From NCBI RefSeq assembly GCF_009727055.1, contig NC_052351.1:10312821-10376820 (forward strand): 64,000 nucleotides of DNA. The letters run 5' to 3'. This DNA is from Benincasa hispida. Taxonomy: Eukaryota > Streptophyta > Magnoliopsida > Cucurbitales > Cucurbitaceae. Of the stretch, positions 1 to 11,280 are shown piece after piece. The first letter of the stretch is position 1; each line of letters starts with the position of its first letter. The position numbers and the translations under genes are program-made. A model generated the notes under the pieces. It ran no database searches and was not told the DNA's origin. It worked only from the letters and a program-made list of their open reading frames with translations.

Positions 1-445
1 GAGATGGGATTACCCTTGCGACCAAAATTAAGGACTTGGTGGTATCTTTTCCCCAACCCTACTTCTCTATGCATCTCATTATGCTTGAACAGTTGTCGCA
101 TCTCTACCGATTCTCATAGTCAAACTTTAATTCTTTAGTCTGTTTAGTTAGGAGTAGGAGTAGCGCATAGTTAATCAAATTCTCTTTTTATTTTTATTCT
201 CTGCCTCAAACACATTACTTTACAAACATCTTTTAGCTACAAGTCCCCGTGTTCGACCTCGGATCATCTCGAGAAACTTGCAATCTCGTTATACTTGGTG
301 AGACAGTAAGAAAACTTATGACAGGGACGCATGATCATCGCATACGATTAACGCATGTTGCATATTCTCTAGATTAACGCATGATAAGCGCTTGACCATC
401 AACGCATATATGTTAATGCATATGAACAAAATTTATCCTCCAACA
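1..445 (+). mobile_element. 5' LTR (3' part) of Athila-type element E1
   Basis: The window opens inside an LTR. Bases 1-410 are repeated in the same order at about 3180-3588, with shared blocks such as the stretch ending in GGAGTAGCGCATAG. The LTR is taken to end in CA at 445, because AGTTTT and the primer site follow immediately, the spacing seen in the two related elements downstream. It carries the U5 motif GTTCGACCTCGGATCA near 252. No coding sequence is expected or seen. The upstream part of this LTR lies outside the window. Confidence 0.8.
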
Positions 446-1988
446 AGTTTTTGGCGTAATTGCCGGGGACTTGGCATCTAATAGTTTGTTTAAGTTTTGT
501 GTTTTTGCAGGCCCCCATTAGGTCTTAGGCATATTGTGGCTCGTGCGACCAAGTTGCAAACGATATTTGAGTGAAAGTGTTGCACCCGAATTCAATATTG
601 ACTCTGAGATTGAAAGGTCATTTGTCACATGAGCTGGAAGTAGTCGTAGGAGCATGGTAACCGCCATACGGCCAATGAATGCTGGAAGCTCTAGTGGTCG
701 GGACAATGAATTCCCTGACCTAATTAGGTGAGCTCGATCCCCTACATGGAAGAGTCCTCATGGTGACTTCACTTCAAATCCTCCAGGGACGTTTTCTACT
801 CAATCTTTACTTTGCTTCCTAATTAGCTTTAGTTTATTTATTTGATTATTGTCATTTTGGATTTGCGGCTGCTTTTCTTGAATGTGGGTTGCACTGGCTC
901 CATTTTGGTGCGATAATAATTTCCTCTCGAGGTGTTGTTTCGAAAGAAGAATTCTCTATCTTATTCAATGCATGATTATTTCTTCTGCATGAATTCTAAG
1001 TATTGACACAATCAAAACTCTACTTGCATCTTTCTTTTCTTGTTATATTTCATGCTTTATCCCTTTTGAAATTATCTTTTTCCTACTTGCCTTCTTTTAT
1101 GTTGATAAATTAGCATCCATGATGATACATATGTAAATTCATTAAATCCACTAACTAAACATCGCATGGCTCACCTTGCTTTAATAGCTTCTTCAAAGTT
1201 TCACAGTTTTAAGTTTTATTGTGTGCAAACCTCTACTCAAACCTCTTTTACCGCATCTCTGAACAAGTTCTCTTTAGCTTTTTGGCAAGGACCCTGCCAC
1301 TCTCTAAATTTGGGGGTGGGATCGGTCCAAGCAAATGTGTTCAATATAAACATTGCGATAATGCTTCAAAAAAAAGAAAAATAAAAGAAAAATGATCATA
1401 ATAAAAACTCCGTTGTCAACGCAAAGGGGAAACTCGAACTAATAAAAGTTAAGTTGTGAAAGATACCTACCCGTAGTTGGATACTTCGCATGACATCCAT
1501 ACAGGTAAGCCAAAACGAAAGTAGGTGACCAGAATCAATGCATAATAACAACTCCCCTATCTGGCGCAAACTAAATTTAGTTAAGATAAGAGTTGAGTTG
1601 AATATGACATGCAACCAAAGTTGGATGCCTGCATGAAACCCATGGGGGCAAGCCAAAATGAAGAGCGTGGCTAGGTTCAACGCCTCAATCTAATAATGAG
1701 TCGTAAAGCATTGAATTGTTTTGAACGATCGCATTGTAAAAAGCTAAAGACAAAGTTATCTGCGATGAATAGAAAGTTTTGAGCGGAGGTTTGCTGGAAT
1801 TAAACTTAGAAAGTATTTCTTAGAAGAAGTTGCTAAGTCTGAGGAGAGTACTGCTGCCAAGGCTAGAAGTGCAAGTGAATTGTATTTTGAGAAGCTGATC
1901 AACACAGAGGAAGAGTCAGAGGGCAATTTTTTAGTTTCCTTAGTATAAGGCATGCTTGAGGACAAACATAATTCTAAATTTGAGGGTG
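446..1988 (+). mobile_element. Non-coding interior of deleted element E1
   Basis: Only about 1.5 kb separates the primer site from the 3' LTR, and no gag or pol homology can be read in any frame, so E1 is a large-deletion, non-autonomous derivative. A trace of the gag leader is possible near 500-730. The 3' half keeps a paired non-coding motif (TAGTTGGAT..., near 1475 and 1617) that also occurs twice at the same relative place in E2 and E3. It ends with the conserved GGCATGCTTGAGGACAAACA and the purine tract AATTTGAGGGTG just before the 3' LTR. Confidence 0.7.
452..469 (+). other. Degraded tRNA-Asp primer binding site of E1
   Basis: TGGCGTAATTGCCGGGGA matches the complement of the tRNA-Asp acceptor end (TGGCGCCGTTGCCGGG) except for a few bases. 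It sits 6 bp after the LTR end, as in E2 and E3. The mismatches show that the copy is old. Confidence 0.8.
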
Positions 1989-3588
1989 TGATAACTTATA
2001 GACGTACAAGCTATTACAACCTTTTATTTAGAATTATGAGGGTTTATGAGCAGAATATGCGTTAATATTGCTAAAGATTCATGTGAAATAATGAGCTTGC
2101 GTCGATCAACACTGAAAATCTCCGCTAACCCTATATCATACGTTATTTTGCATCAAAATGTCTATTTTGTAGCTGTCATAGGAATCGATCGCATGCGCTA
2201 ATCCCAAACCAACGCAAAGTTGATCACATGCGTTGATTTTAATGAAAACAAGTTCGTCGCATGGAATGCCGCAACTACAGAGTGATAGCCATGATAGAAG
2301 GTTGATCACAAAGTGGGTGGAATACGTTGATACTTCAGAAGAAACAATCATGAACGCATACCTTGGGAGTATCAAAGAGATGAGATCATGATGACATTTC
2401 ACCTATTGCGTTAGTGATGGCAATGATTCAGAGCAAGATTATCAAAGTTGTCGGCATCTGAGCTCTATAAATAAAGCCTTGGAGCTGAATTCAAAGCATT
2501 TAGGACTCTGCCTTAGGCAGATTCTTATGATCATAGACAATAGCATGAGCAGAAAGTCTTTGAGAGTTCTTCACTTCCACAACCTCCTCCGATTGACGAT
2601 CGGAGCTTCGTCGGAGATAAAGGTTGAGAGAGACTACTCCACCGCCCATCCATTACACCACCGACAGCCTTGACACACATCTGATGGAAGCAAGAGATTT
2701 CCACATCTAGACCTCCACCTCTCTTCTTACTTCTGTATTGTATCACATTTTGGCTTAAGACATTAATACATTTTGTAATCAATGCATCTCTTTAATTCCT
2801 TCAACATCATTTTCATCATCTTCCTCTACTTTATCATTATTTTCTTTCACCGCAATGAGTTAAGTGTAGATTGCAATAGTTATCGCATACGCAATCTGTA
2901 GCATAGAGATTTGACGCATGTAACAAACCACTGAGAGGTGTGCGTTGCACGAGTATAGTGAGTCAATCCGATTTGCTTAATGCGAGGCTATCACAATTCT
3001 TGCCTATGAGCAGAGTAGCTATAACCAACTACCCGAGAGGGTAAGTAGTGGAACTCACTAAGCAAAGTAAACAATATTCCAAGAGATAAGAATGATCTTA
3101 TGCTCAACGCAACCATGTATTATAGAGATATAAAGCATGTGGCTAACCACCGAGAGGTGTGTGATGCGTTAATGTGACGAGCTGGGATTACCATTGAGAC
3201 CAATCTTAAGGACTTGATGGTATCTTCTCCCCAACCTTACTTCTCCATGCATCTCATTATGCGTGAACAGTGGTTGTATCTCTACCGATTCTCATAGTCA
3301 AACGTCAATTGTACAGTCTGTTTAGCTAGGAATAGGAGTAGCGCATAGTTAATCAACTTCTTTCTTTTTATTTTTATTCTCTACTTCAAACGCATTACTT
3401 TACAAACATCTTTTAGCTACAAGTCCCCATGCTCGACCTCGAATCATCCCGAGAAAGTTATGATCTCGTTATACTTGGCGAGACAGCAAGAAAACTTGTG
3501 GTAGGGATGCATAATCATCGCATACACGATTACGCATACTGCATATTCTTCAAATTAACGCATGATCAACGCATGACCATCAACGCAT
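1989..3588 (+). mobile_element. 3' LTR of E1
   Basis: It starts with TGATAACTTATAG directly after the purine tract AAATTTGAGGGTG. Its last 400 bases repeat bases 1-410. Homology stops at about 3588, roughly 35 bp before the expected LTR end, so the 3' tip is lost or diverged. The opening palindrome seen in related LTRs is decayed here by several transitions, which fits an old insertion. Confidence 0.78.
2466..2473 (+). promoter_or_regulatory. TATA box of the E1 3' LTR
   Basis: TATAAATA lies about 480 bp into the LTR, a place comparable to the TATA box of the E3 LTR (about 530 bp in). It is the likely core promoter of this LTR; no transcript evidence is available. Confidence 0.5.
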
Positions 3589-4370
3589 ATCAAAAGAAAA
3601 AAATTAATACTCAAACAGTTAGCGACTAGCTAATGCTGCCCAAAAGACAACAGCAGGCACACCATAGAAATCTCAGGATCCAAACTAATGGAAAAGACTG
3701 CATGACACGTTTACATATATCCTTCACCTACTTTTTATGAACTACTTCCCCTATTCACCTTGATTTTGATCCATGTAAATACCTTCCGAATGGAGGTCAC
3801 TCCTAGGGTGTCACGAAGCGTTGCATGGATCTCACGAACTTTTAGGGACATGAGAGCTATGAACAACATATCGTATATGTTATTAATCTCTCACTGAAGT
3901 GTTCTATTTGTTTTTAGGTAAATCTTTACTTAGTTATGTTCCAGATAAGTAAACAACCTAAGTCTAGGTGATAAACCAGTTTTAAAACCTCACACTGCTC
4001 ATGTGTGTTAATAAAACTGAGTAACAATGCTAAATTATTCGACCATAATCCCCAGGTAGGCGGTGTTCCATAGACCATCAACTTAAGTACCTTCAGCCTT
4101 AGACAGGATTATATGCTGGTTGAGTTTGTAACCGTAGTTTTACAAGATAACAACCTATTTTAACTATTAAAATAAGTGGTCATCCTACATGAGCATGCAA
4201 CTTATCTTTGTTACGAATTTTAAATGTCTAACCTAATTTTATACAACTTATAAAACTTTAGACATGCTTTGCATCCATAACAAATACCAGATATTTCATG
4301 ATTTAATATAACACTTATATTAAAACAATTTAAACCCTAAACATGCATACTATACATTATAACTCCTTAA
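3589..4370. other. Unassigned spacer between E1 and E2
   Basis: AT-rich DNA without coding potential or a recognisable RNA gene. The style (no CpG words, phrases such as CCCCAGGTAGGCGGTG) differs from the flanking Athila LTRs and may be a remnant of a Copia-type LTR or leader. I cannot place it in a family. Confidence 0.35.
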
Positions 4371-5530
4371 ATACCAAGTGCATTCTTCAAAAAAGGGGTT
4401 CACGACTTTTACAATCTTTTGTTCCAGTTCGCATGTCTTCGTTTTTGGTTTTCCTTCATCTTAAGAAGGACACGAGGGAGAAAATTGTGCCGGTAGATCA
4501 TTCTGGTAAGCAGGAGAGCGCCGGAAGCTTCAAAGATAGAGAAAGGGCCGACGCCTACAGAAACGAGAATATCTTTAGATCAGAATAGAGATTCCAGTAT
4601 AAAAAGCCTTGGTCAGCAAGGAATATCTACCATGCTCTCTACCATAAACTTCCATTGGCATTTTATACTTAACTTATTTATAAGAATGGAATTTCTTTCT
4701 CTATACATGTTCACTCTCTGTGATTCACGCATGAGTAGCTAAATTAGTTGAATGGGCTGAGAAGTATTTAGCTAGCACAACTAGGGAATCTTCATTCTTT
4801 GCGATTATCTTGTTTATGTATGCTTCATTCGTCACTTAGGGATACTCGGGAGGGTAGTCTAAGACAGGATCTAGACTTGGAAAGGTCAGGGCAGAATCTA
4901 GGCTCGGGAGAGTCAGATTAGAATGCATAATACAAGAGATAGGCGCTTAGGAAAGAACACTATTTGTTATCAATGCATCGCATGCATCCTAGAGATAAGA
5001 TATGATTGTATGTGGTCACCTTGCTTTCATGCATCTTGCATCAACGCATAGGACAAGAGTAGAGACTTAGGAATAAGCTCTATGGACATTTTGTATGCAA
5101 CACATGCGTCCTAGATTTAGGAGCATCGCATTTACATTGGAAAATGACTTGTTGTGCATGGTAGTAACATGATCGCATAGTCTGACGCATTCCCAAGTAA
5201 CGCTAGCTAAAGATCTTCTCAACCCATTCATCGCATACTCATTGCATCTATCAATGCAACTTTCGTTTCTCAAATCCGCCGCATTTATTTATTTCTTTTT
5301 AATCAACGCAATCAACAAACCAGACACTTTATTTATTTTCCCCGTTACCACAAAGTTTTCATCGAAAATTACCAACGCAATCTATTTTCACAAGTCCTCG
5401 TGTTCTACCCTGAGCTTACATGGAAACTTAGAGGAATTTACACTTGAATTATGCTGGGGAAACTTGAGTGCACAACGCAATTCCATCAACGCATATCATC
5501 CATATTTCCACTTCATAAATTAACGCATCA
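4371..5530 (+). mobile_element. Truncated 5' LTR of E2
   Basis: It matches 15433-16582 of the 3' LTR closely from TACCAAGTGCATT to the terminal CGCATCA. The first 510 bp or so of the LTR are missing and unrelated DNA precedes it. The end CATCA and the following AGTTTT plus primer site fix the right boundary. Confidence 0.85.
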
Positions 5531-5536
5531 AGTTTT

Positions 5537-5554
5537 TGGCGCCGTTGCCGGGGA
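5537..5554 (+). other. tRNA-Asp primer binding site of E2
   Basis: TGGCGCCGTTGCCGGGGA is complementary to the 3' acceptor end of plant tRNA-Asp and starts 6 bp after the LTR end. It would prime minus-strand DNA synthesis. This primer type is typical of Athila-lineage elements. Confidence 0.92.
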
Positions 5555-5702
5555 CTTCGGCAAAATAGTTTGTTAACGGTAATTTTTTTTTATTTCTTTG
5601 CAGGACTTTCAATCTCTGGCGAATTATGACCCGGAGATTTAGAGGACATTTAGAAGAAGATTGAGAGACCGCCAATAACAACCACAATCCGATAAAGAAG
5701 AG

Positions 5703-6650
5703 ATGGCGGAGCAACCTAGAGGTGGAGCACCAAATGATAACAATGTCATGGCGAATCTGATTTTGTTGGCAAACGATCGCAATAGGCCCATTAGGGACTA
5801 TGCATCGCTAAACCTCTATGATTTTTCTCTGGGAATCATGAGGCTTGCCCTCGACGGAAGCAGATTCGAAATGAAACCGGTGATGCTACAGATGATCCAG
5901 ACTGTAGGTCAATTCAGAGGAAGGTGTGGCGAGGACCCTCATCTCTAAAGTTTTATTGAAATCTATAATACTTTTATGTTCCCGAACATCTCTGCGGAAG
6001 AAGTTTGATTAACGTTATTCCAATTTTCTCTTTGTGATCAGGTTAGGAAATGGGCACATTCTCTCGAACCAGAAGAGATCACTTCTTGGGAGCAGGTAGT
6101 GGAGAAATTTATGAAGAAGTATTTTCCACCTACCGAGAATGCAAGACGAAGGAAACTTATTACTAATTTTGAACAAGACTTGGACGAATCGCTCAGCGAT
6201 GCTTGAATGAGGTTTAAAAGGTTGGTTCGGGATTGTCCACATAATGGGTTACCAGACTGCCTTCAAATAGAAATTTTCTATCATGGTTTGAATCATGCTT
6301 CGAAGATCGCTGCCGATGCGGCAACTGCTGGAGGTTTGCTTGACAAAACATACGATGAGGCGAAGAATATTCTGGATCGCATCTCCAAGAACCATGAAGA
6401 CTGGAGAGAGAGTGACCAGAGATTGAGACTTAAGAGTCTGACGCAAACAATGGTGCTTTACTTCATTACAAAACCAAATGACCGCAATGATGAATTTGAT
6501 CCAAGGAATGGCGATCAGCAGCCCAACACGCAAAGTGGGCAAATCAACGCAATCAGTCAGAACACCGCAAGGTGTCGACTTGCGGTGATGGGCATGCGAT
6601 GGAAGATTGCCTGCAAAATCCACAATCTATATACTTTGTGAAAAATAATC
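5703..6650 (+). pseudogene. E2 gag, nucleocapsid precursor (broken)
   Basis: Starts with MAEQPRGG at 5703 after a short leader. It reads through a gag domain: NLYDFSLGI, then KPVMLQMIQTVGQF, then a retrotrans_gag core with RKWAHSLEP, KFMKKYFPP and FKRLVRDCPHNGLPD, then FYHGLNHASK and GGLLDKTYDEAKNIL. That is the usual order for Athila capsid proteins, which package element RNA in cytoplasmic particles. The frame is cut by stops near 5946, 6007 and 6204, so no full protein is made. The zinc knuckle CX2CX4HX4C follows at about 6570-6620 as the first unit of the tandem array described separately. The start is chosen as the first ATG in frame with the conserved core. Confidence 0.85.
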
Positions 6651-8240
6651 TATTTTCAAACACCTACAACCCGGGTGGAGAAACCACCCCAATTTTGCTT
6701 GGAAGAATCAACAACAAAATTTTCAACCTGTGGCGGCAAAAAGAAGGGCCGCTAGGATTCTTTCAACGCAACAACGGTCAACCGAGTAGTCAAGCAAGTA
6801 GCTCACAACAACTACCGTAATCTTTTTCTCTGGAGAGCCTATTAAAGTAATATATAGAGAAAAATGATGACCGCAAGGTGGGCAAATCAACGCAATCAGT
6901 TAGAACACCGCAAGGTGTGCGACTTGCGGTGATGGGCATGCGATGGAAGATTGCCCTCAAAATCCACAATCTTTATACTTTGTGAAAAATAATCCCTTTT
7001 CAAAAACCTACAACCCCGGGTGGAGAAACCACCCCAATTTTGCTTGGAATAATCAACAACAAAATTTTCAATCTGTGGCGCAAAAAGAAGGGCCGCCAGG
7101 ATTCTTTCAACGCAACAACGGTCAACCGAGCAGTCAAGCAAGTAGCTCACAACAACCACCACAATCCTCTTCTCTGGAGAGCCTATTGAAGCAATAGATA
7201 GAGAAAAACGATGACCGCAAGGTGGGCAAATCAACGCAATCAGTTAAAACACCGCAAGGTGTGCGAATTGCGGTGATGGGCATGCGATGGAAGATTGCCT
7301 GCAAAATCCACAATCTCTATACTTTGTAAAAAATAATCCCTTTTCAAACACCTGCAACTCCGGGTGGAGAAACCACCCCAATTTTGCTTGGAAGAATCAA
7401 CAACAAAATTTTCAACCTGTGGCGCAAAAAGAAGGCCGCCAGGATTCTTTCAACGCAACAACGATCAACCAAGCAGTCAAGCAAGTAGCTCACAGCAACC
7501 ACCGAAATCTTCTTCTCTGGAGAGCCTATTGAAGCAACATATAGAGAAAAACGATGACCGCAAGATGGGCAAATCAACGCAATCAGTTAGAACATCGCAA
7601 GGTGTGCAACTTGCAGTGATGGGCATGCAATGGAAGATTGCCCACAAAATCCACAATCTGTATACTTTGTGAAAAATAATCCATTTTCAAACACCTACAA
7701 CCCTGGCTGGAGAACACCCAATTTTCTTGGAAGAATCAACAACAAAATTTTCAACCTGTGGCGCAAAAAGAAGGGCTGCCAGGATTCTTTCAACGCAACA
7801 ACGGTCAACCGAGCAGTCAAACAAGTAGCTCACAACAACCACCACAATCCTCTTCTCTGGAGAGCCTATTGAAGCAACATATAGAGAAAAACGATGACCG
7901 CAAGGTGGGCAAATCAACGCAATCAGTAGAACACCGCAAGGTGTGCAACTTGCGGTGATGGGCATGCGATGGAAGATTGCCCGCAAAATCCACAATCTGT
8001 ATACTTTTGTGTAAAATAATCCCTTTTCAAACACCTACAACCCCGGAAGGAGAAACCACCCCAATTTTGCTTGGAAAATCAACAACAAAATTTTCAACCT
8101 GTGGCGCAAAAAGAAGGGCTGCCAGGATTCTTTCAACGCAACAACGGTCAACCGAGAAGTCAAGCAAGTAGCTCACAACAACCACCGCAATCCTCTTCTT
8201 TGGAGAGCCTATTGAGAAATATATAGAGAAAAACAAGACA
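6531..8240 (+). repeat. Five-copy tandem array of the E2 zinc-knuckle segment
   Basis: A unit of about 343 bp is repeated five times head to tail; the same ATGGAAGATTGC word falls at 6599, 6943, 7287, 7630 and 7969 (spacings 344, 344, 343, 339). Each unit encodes a knuckle readable as C-A-T-C-G-D-G-H-A-M-E-D-C in intact copies (CX2CX4HX4C), followed by YFVKNNPFSNTYNPGW, a Q/N/S-rich tail and SSLESLLKQ. The unit length is not a multiple of three, so successive copies fall in different frames and the array cannot give one continuous protein. Copies differ by scattered point changes and small indels, so the amplification is not brand new. Confidence 0.93.
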
Positions 8241-8799
8241 GTGTTCAAAGTCAGGCCACGTCCATCTGCAATCTCAAATTGCAAATGGGCCAGATTGCGA
8301 GTGAGCTGAAAAGTCGACCACAAGGGCCGTTGCCAAGTTCAACCAAACTTCCACGCAACTCGGGGATCAGGTAAGGAGCAATGTCAGGTTGTAACATTGC
8401 GTAGTGGAAAACTGTGGAGGAGAAAAGAAGGAGCATAGTAGAACAACTTCTATCGCAACTGAGCCTGAGATTGCAGTAACGCAAGAAGAAGAAAGAGAAA
8501 TGAAGCAGTAGAACCTGAGGTTGCGTCGACCTCGAAGCTAATAACACAGGAACCGTGAAAGTCCAGTTACCTTCTTTCCCTCAGAGACTAAGGAAGAAGA
8601 AAAACGAAGAGGTACAGTACCAACGCTTCTTATCTATGTTAAAGCAATTACATGTTAACATTCCTTCAGTGAAGAGATTGAGGAAATTCCTGCTTATGCC
8701 AAGTTTCTAGAGGACATGGTAACTAAGAGAGGGGCGCTGGGAAATTTCCATGATGGCATTAACGCAAAGTACCAAATCCATAATCCCACCGAAGATGAG
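8241..8799 (+). pseudogene. E2 gag C-terminus and start of protease region
   Basis: Fragments typical of the Athila gag-protease junction can be read in shifting frames: ICNLKLQMGQIASELKSRPQG, then an EQCQ...TLRSGK stretch, then a lysine-rich linker, then QRFLSMLKQLHVNIPS. The last belongs to the segment just ahead of the aspartic protease. Reading resumes after the solo-LTR insertion at 10677. At least three frameshifts are needed over these 560 bp. Confidence 0.7.
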
Positions 8800-10671
8800 T
8801 GATAACTTGTAGAAATACAAGTTATTAGACTGTCTTATCTAGATATTGCGGCCAAAGAGAATAAATACGCGTCAATTGTATGAAAATTAGCTTCAAAATA
8901 CAATAATTATGAATTATCGCAATTACACCCACTAACATCTTTAAGATGGAAGGGAAGGAGAATTTTTCTCTGTTTTGCAAGAAACCGAGTACACTGCTTG
9001 CGCTCAAGGCTCAAGAGAAACTGATCACCGCATCTCTGTCACATTGTGCCCGTCAATCAACAATGAAGAGACGATTAACGCAATGACGGCATAATACGAT
9101 AGTTGTACCAGAGCTGACTTTCAACCGCATGCGGTAATAAAAACAAACACTGCTGCGAACACTCGATCGAAAGATGCAGCTGAGCAACACAAAAGTGGAG
9201 GATTAAGACACGTGTACAACTAACGGTTGTGCAGAATTGACTGTCTGATTGCATAACAGAAGGAATAATATCCTCCATCTTTGGAATTCCATAACAACAA
9301 GTGGGGACCACAAGCCGGAGTCAAATATCTTCACCGATAAATACCCATAGATTCAGAAGAAAATTTATGCTACTGGATACGGGCAAATTGCTGCTTAAGT
9401 GTTGAGAGAAAAGCTGAGCTGGGTGCTTAACTAAAGAATCTGGAAGGAAGACGAGACAAGGCGCCGAGAGTGAGTCTCAGTTCTATTCTGTCGAATACCC
9501 ACCGAGAAGCTCTGTGCTGAGAACCTTGCTACCGGTTGAGCAAGCCTGAGAGAGAAGCTCATCCATCCATCTGATCCATCCAATTCGACAAGCAGATCTC
9601 CACTCCAATCGGTGCCAAGACGTTGGCGCTTTTTTGTATCTGTTCTATCTCTTTTCATCATTGTATTTCACTTTCTTTATCCCTTCATTCACACACCATG
9701 TATCAAACGCTTAATAGATATATTAAATGTTTCGATTGCTTTCATATTCCATTTTCTGTCTACTTCCATTCCTCCGTGAATCACTTTCTCCATGATGTCT
9801 TCTTAATCCCCTGGTAGTTAATATGAATTACACAAGTACTTAACTTGTGTTAAAGAGATAACTATGTTTAACTAAAGCATGCTAGACGACATCTTCACCT
9901 GTGAGAGCAGAAGTGAAGATGCCATTCTGATGTATCGAGAGAAGGTTAGAAGAATGCGTTAACTAAAGCGAGTAGTACTTCCAGACATGGAAGCAATCTT
10001 GCATTCATTACGTTCGTCTCTGATTCACCACATACATGTGGGAGCGTGATCGATCATTGAAAGGTGTACGCCAAGAGAAAAGTGGAATCGTACTTATAAC
10101 TTCAACGCAATTAAGAAACTTGTGTTGTTCATATTAGTTACCTTTCTCTTTCTGTTTGTACATAAGACTTGCCGCTGCATTTCATGTTCTTTGTATAATC
10201 TTCATAGCCAGCCTGGACCCCAACATCTTGTATCATGAAGCCTGCATCTTGTATCATCAAGCTTAAGTTTACTGTACTTATTTTACTATCGCATTTTTAC
10301 TGCTTTCCTTTACTTTACCGCAATTTTATATACTTTTAGATTGAAAAACCTAGTCGCATATACCACGAACATACCACAATAACCTCAAACAGTCCCTATG
10401 TTCGACCTCGGATCACACCGAGAAACTTGTGGTGGAATTACACTTGGTTCCAACGTAAGGAAACTTGTGACAACGCAAGGCATACTACATGAATATTCAT
10501 AATTAACGCATATCTAGAAGTAGTATCGCATATTTGTCCACATGCTTAAAGATATAAATTTTAAGCAACAAGTTTATGACACCGTTGCCGGGGAACTAGT
10601 TACGGGGACATGAACTTGCATCATATGCATCCATGCGTTGTGTGACATTAGAGTAAAATTTTTAAGCAACA
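8800..10671 (+). mobile_element. Solo LTR S1 (same family as E3) with ATGAG duplication
   Basis: A 1,872-bp LTR starting TGATAACTTG and ending AAGCAACA is flanked by the 5-bp duplication ATGAG at 8795-8799 and 10672-10676. Length and content match the 1,876-bp LTRs of E3 at 51311 and 59919. No internal sequence remains, so it is a solo LTR left by LTR-LTR recombination. It interrupts E2 between gag and protease, so it is younger than E2. About 90 bp before its end it holds a primer-site-like stretch (10578-10595, ACACCGTTGCCGGGGA) inside the LTR itself. Confidence 0.93.
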
Positions 10672-10676
10672 ATGAG

Positions 10677-11280
10677 TGATCCTGAGAGCTTTACTATTCT
10701 TTGCTCCATAGGAGGACTCTATATTGAGCAAGCCTTGTGTGACTTGGGGGCCAGCATAAATTTGATGCCCCTGTCAATTTTCAGACAATTAAATGTGGGA
10801 CAACTTGTGCCCACATCAGTGACTCTCTAATTGGCTGACATATCTCTGGTTCATCCAGAAGGAAAGGTGAAGGATATGCTGATCACGATTGATAAATTTA
10901 TTTTGCTAGCTGACTTCATCATTTAAGACTACGAGGCCGACAAAGATGTGCCCATCATTTTGGGGCAACCTTTTCTATCAACAGGTCGTGCTTAAATTTA
11001 TGTCCACAAGGGAGAAATCACTTTGAGTATAAACGGACAGAAGCTCAAATTTAATATAATTCGTGCCTTGAATTTCCCGGATGAAGAAGATCTGCAAGAT
11101 TCTGATGATGATGACCTGAATTTGATTGAAGAAGAAAAGTCTGATGAAGAGTATGAAGAAGAGGATGCCAAGGCATCTGTTGTTGCTTGCAATGCGATCG
11201 CAACAAAAACAAACAAGGAAGAAGAAATGATCGCAAAGCAAGAAATAGAGCCGACGGAAGAAAGAGAAAAAACCTAATCT
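10677..11280 (+). pseudogene. E2 aspartic protease region (broken)
   Basis: Directly after the ATGAG duplication the frame reads DPESFTILCSIGG, then the active-site region CDLGASINLMPLSIFRQL, then ILGQPFLSTGRA, the flap/C-terminal motif of retroviral-type proteases. DLG in place of DSG or DTG is common in this lineage. Stops fall near 10830, 10924 and 10993. It continues into an acidic linker rich in D and E (11080-11170), which is usual between protease and RT. The protease would cut the Gag-Pol precursor. Confidence 0.8.
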
